DNA of 7,157 nt from an uncultured Clostridium sp. (lineage in GTDB: Bacteria; Bacillota; Clostridia; TANB77; CAG-508). This document shows positions 5,851 through 7,157 of the stretch, piece by piece; position 1 is the first letter of the stretch, and every line of letters begins with the position of its first letter. The stretch lies in assembly GCA_947426875.1 (NCBI GenBank), contig CANEFU010000059.1, positions 1 to 7,157 on the forward strand, written 5' to 3'. The translations under genes were made by a program, and so were the position numbers. The notes below the pieces were generated by a model. That model had not been told where the DNA came from and ran no database searches. It saw only the letters and a program-made list of their open reading frames with translations.

Positions 5851-6073
5851 TGTCTGATTGGGGACGTTTCTTTTGGCACATTTTTGTCGCATTTGGGACA
5901 CATCTTTATACACATGTTGTTATTTATTATTTTTTATAAATATTTTATTGGCTATTACGTGGCACATTTGTCATTTTATAAAAAATAATAAATAGCAACA
6001 AAATAGGAAATGAATGAATAATGTGTCCCAAATGTGACAAAAATGTGCCAAAGGAAACGTCCCCAATAGGACA
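5851..6073. repeat. Long nested inverted repeat (MITE/REP-like) filling the cdsA-rseP gap
   Basis: The outer arms pair 5851-5903 with 6021-6073 (53 nt each). Only G5856/A6068 fails to pair; three other differences are G-T. An inner stem pairs 5915-5940 with 5975-6000 (26 nt, one G-T). The strands between the stems are 11 and 20 nt and the apical loop is 34 nt. The arms hold ATTGGGGACGTTTC, TTTGGCACATTTTTGTC and TTTGGGACACAT, and the loop contains a shortened third copy of the middle part (TGGCACATTTGTC at 5960-5972). It starts at the base after the cdsA stop and ends about one base before the rseP Shine-Dalgarno site. It encodes no credible protein and no target-site duplication is clear. It is probably a non-autonomous palindromic element, transcribed as a long hairpin. 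This 236-base gap holds nothing else. Confidence 0.88.
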
Positions 6074-6074
6074 A

Positions 6075-6081
6075 AAGGAGG
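6075..6081 (+). promoter_or_regulatory. Shine-Dalgarno site fixing the rseP TTG start
   Basis: AAGGAGG lies 5 bases before TTG 6087. The next in-frame ATG (6102) has only T-rich sequence before it. The site begins right at the base of the preceding hairpin, which could affect ribosome access. Confidence 0.82.
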
Positions 6082-6086
6082 AAAAA

Positions 6087-7157
6087 TTGATTACTTTTTT
6101 AATGTCAGCTATTAAAATTATTATATTGTTAGGTGTCTTAATTACGATACATGAATTAGGACATTTTATTGTGGCAAAACTTTGCAAAGTAAAAGTAAAT
6201 GAATTTGCTATCGGTTTTGGCCCAGCTATATGGAGCAGACAAGGAAAAGAAACGAAATATACTTTAAGACTCATACCTTTAGGAGGATACAATAGTATGG
6301 AAGGAGAAGACGAGGCATCAGATGATGAAAGGTCTTTTTCGAAAACAAGTATTCCAAAAAGAATTGCTATTGTGTTAGCAGGTGCAACTGTCAATATTAT
6401 TTTTGCTATTATGATATATTTTATTTTAACAGCTTTATCTGGAACTTACATTTCAAATGAGATAGGAAAAGTATTAGATGGATATGCTGCTCAAACAGCT
6501 GGACTACAACCAGGAGATAAAATTATAGAGGGAAATGGACAAAACATAAAAAGCAAAAAGGATTTAAATCAATTATTAGCCAAATCACAAGGAGAAGAAA
6601 TTAAAGTAAAGATTGAAAGAAATGGAGAAACGATAGAATATCATATTAAGCCGAGTGAGATAAAGTCAAGGGTAACAGGAATTTACTTAGACGAAAAATG
6701 TAAAATTGTAACAATTCAAAAAGGAAGTGCATCAGAGCGTCAAGGAATACAAACCAATGATATATTACTAAAAGTAAATGGAAAAGATATAAATGGTGAT
6801 AGAAATATTGCTTTACAGGAAATTGGAAGAAAAGAATTGGAAACGATTACACTAACTGTGAAAAGAGGAGAAGCAGAAATTACGACGGAATTAACGCCAG
6901 ATTATGAAGCTAATTATTATTTAGGAGTTGATTTGAAACCAGCAGAAGATACATTAATAAATCGATGTATCAATGGAGAAATGCAAACACAGGAATTTTT
7001 ATTATCGATTGTGGATAATTTGAAACAATTAGTTACAGGAAATGTAGGAGTAGACCAGATGATGGGACCAGTAGGAATTTCAGAGGTGGTAGCTAAAACA
7101 GATGGTGTAAAAGAATTTTTCGAGATGATGGCTCTGATTTCATTATCTTTAGGAGTA
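6087..7157 (+). CDS. rseP: RseP/RasP-type site-2 zinc metalloprotease (3' end outside window)
   Basis: Membrane-embedded protease that cuts transmembrane substrates such as anti-sigma factors and signal-peptide remnants. 357 codons are open from TTG 6087 to the window edge. The first membrane segment (about 6-27) contains the zinc motif HELGH (22-26). Then come FAIGFGP (40-46), RLIPLGGYNSMEGE (61-74) and a second membrane segment with LAGATVNIIFA (97-107), in which Ala replaces the Pro of the common GPxxN form. The extracytoplasmic part shows two PDZ-like stretches: about 122-187 (AGLQPGDKIIEGNGQ) and about 197-270 (QGIQTNDILLKVNGKDI). MMGPVGISE (325-333) is the conserved stretch before the third membrane segment. 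The NxxPxPxLDGG zinc-Asp motif expected shortly after residue 357 lies outside, so catalytic completeness cannot be confirmed. dxr, the usual neighbour upstream, is absent. Confidence 0.93.
   Translation, partial: MITFLMSAIKIIILLGVLITIHELGHFIVAKLCKVKVNEFAIGFGPAIWSRQGKETKYTLRLIPLGGYNSMEGEDEASDDERSFSKTSIPKRIAIVLAGATVNIIFAIMIYFILTALSGTYISNEIGKVLDGYAAQTAGLQPGDKIIEGNGQNIKSKKDLNQLLAKSQGEEIKVKIERNGETIEYHIKPSEIKSRVTGIYLDEKCKIVTIQKGSASERQGIQTNDILLKVNGKDINGDRNIALQEIGRKELETITLTVKRGEAEITTELTPDYEANYYLGVDLKPAEDTLINRCINGEMQTQEFLLSIVDNLKQLVTGNVGVDQMMGPVGISEVVAKTDGVKEFFEMMALISLSLGV

Noticed and set aside
5914..5988. 24-codon hydrophobic reading frame in the rseP-proximal repeat
   Set aside because: No Shine-Dalgarno site before ATG 5914 and its sequence is dictated by the inner AT-rich stem.
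5968..5996. TTGTCA with downstream AT-rich sequence as an rseP promoter inside the repeat
   Set aside because: No acceptable -10 at normal spacing; the sequence is explained by the stem of the inverted repeat.
5945..6394. 149-codon open frame on the minus strand
   Set aside because: Runs antisense across the rseP start and the inverted repeat; its C-terminal part is only the palindrome read backwards.

Overview
This window is AT-rich (GC roughly one third by eye), and every gene lies on the plus strand. The coding strand is purine-rich and favours AGA, GGA, ATA and TTA codons, and Shine-Dalgarno sites are strong (AAGGAG or GGAGG types). Protein sequences and gene order point to a low-GC member of the Bacillota, most likely a clostridium. 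I cannot name a species.

The layout is the conserved translation and envelope operon: rpsB (5' end cut off by the window), tsf, pyrH, frr, a polyprenyl synthase of the ispA type, uppS, cdsA and rseP (3' end cut off). The first half supplies ribosomal protein S2, EF-Ts, UMP kinase and ribosome recycling factor. The second half supplies lipid-carrier and phospholipid precursors: IspA makes farnesyl diphosphate, UppS extends it to undecaprenyl diphosphate, and CdsA makes CDP-diacylglycerol. The last gene is a membrane-embedded site-2 protease. Compared with the arrangement familiar from Bacillus (frr-uppS-cdsA-dxr-rseP), an ispA gene is added before uppS and dxr is missing between cdsA and rseP. 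pyrH and rseP both start with TTG, each placed by a strong Shine-Dalgarno site.

The least ordinary part is the intergenic DNA. Three gaps hold large inverted repeats: 786-857 before tsf, 1833-1951 before pyrH, and 5851-6073 before rseP. A compact intrinsic terminator at 1787-1825 follows tsf. All carry a GGGAC or GGGGAC(G) core in their arms. The one before pyrH has perfect 36-bp arms. The one before rseP has 53-nt arms plus a second nested 26-bp stem, and fills the gap almost exactly from the cdsA stop codon to the rseP Shine-Dalgarno site, where dxr would normally sit. Nearly all imperfections in these stems are G-T pairs, which stay paired in plus-strand RNA. This suggests a family of small palindromic (MITE- or REP-like) elements that has colonised an essential operon and may act as RNA hairpins there. 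No transposase, tRNA, rRNA or CRISPR array is visible, and no gap exceeds 300 bases.
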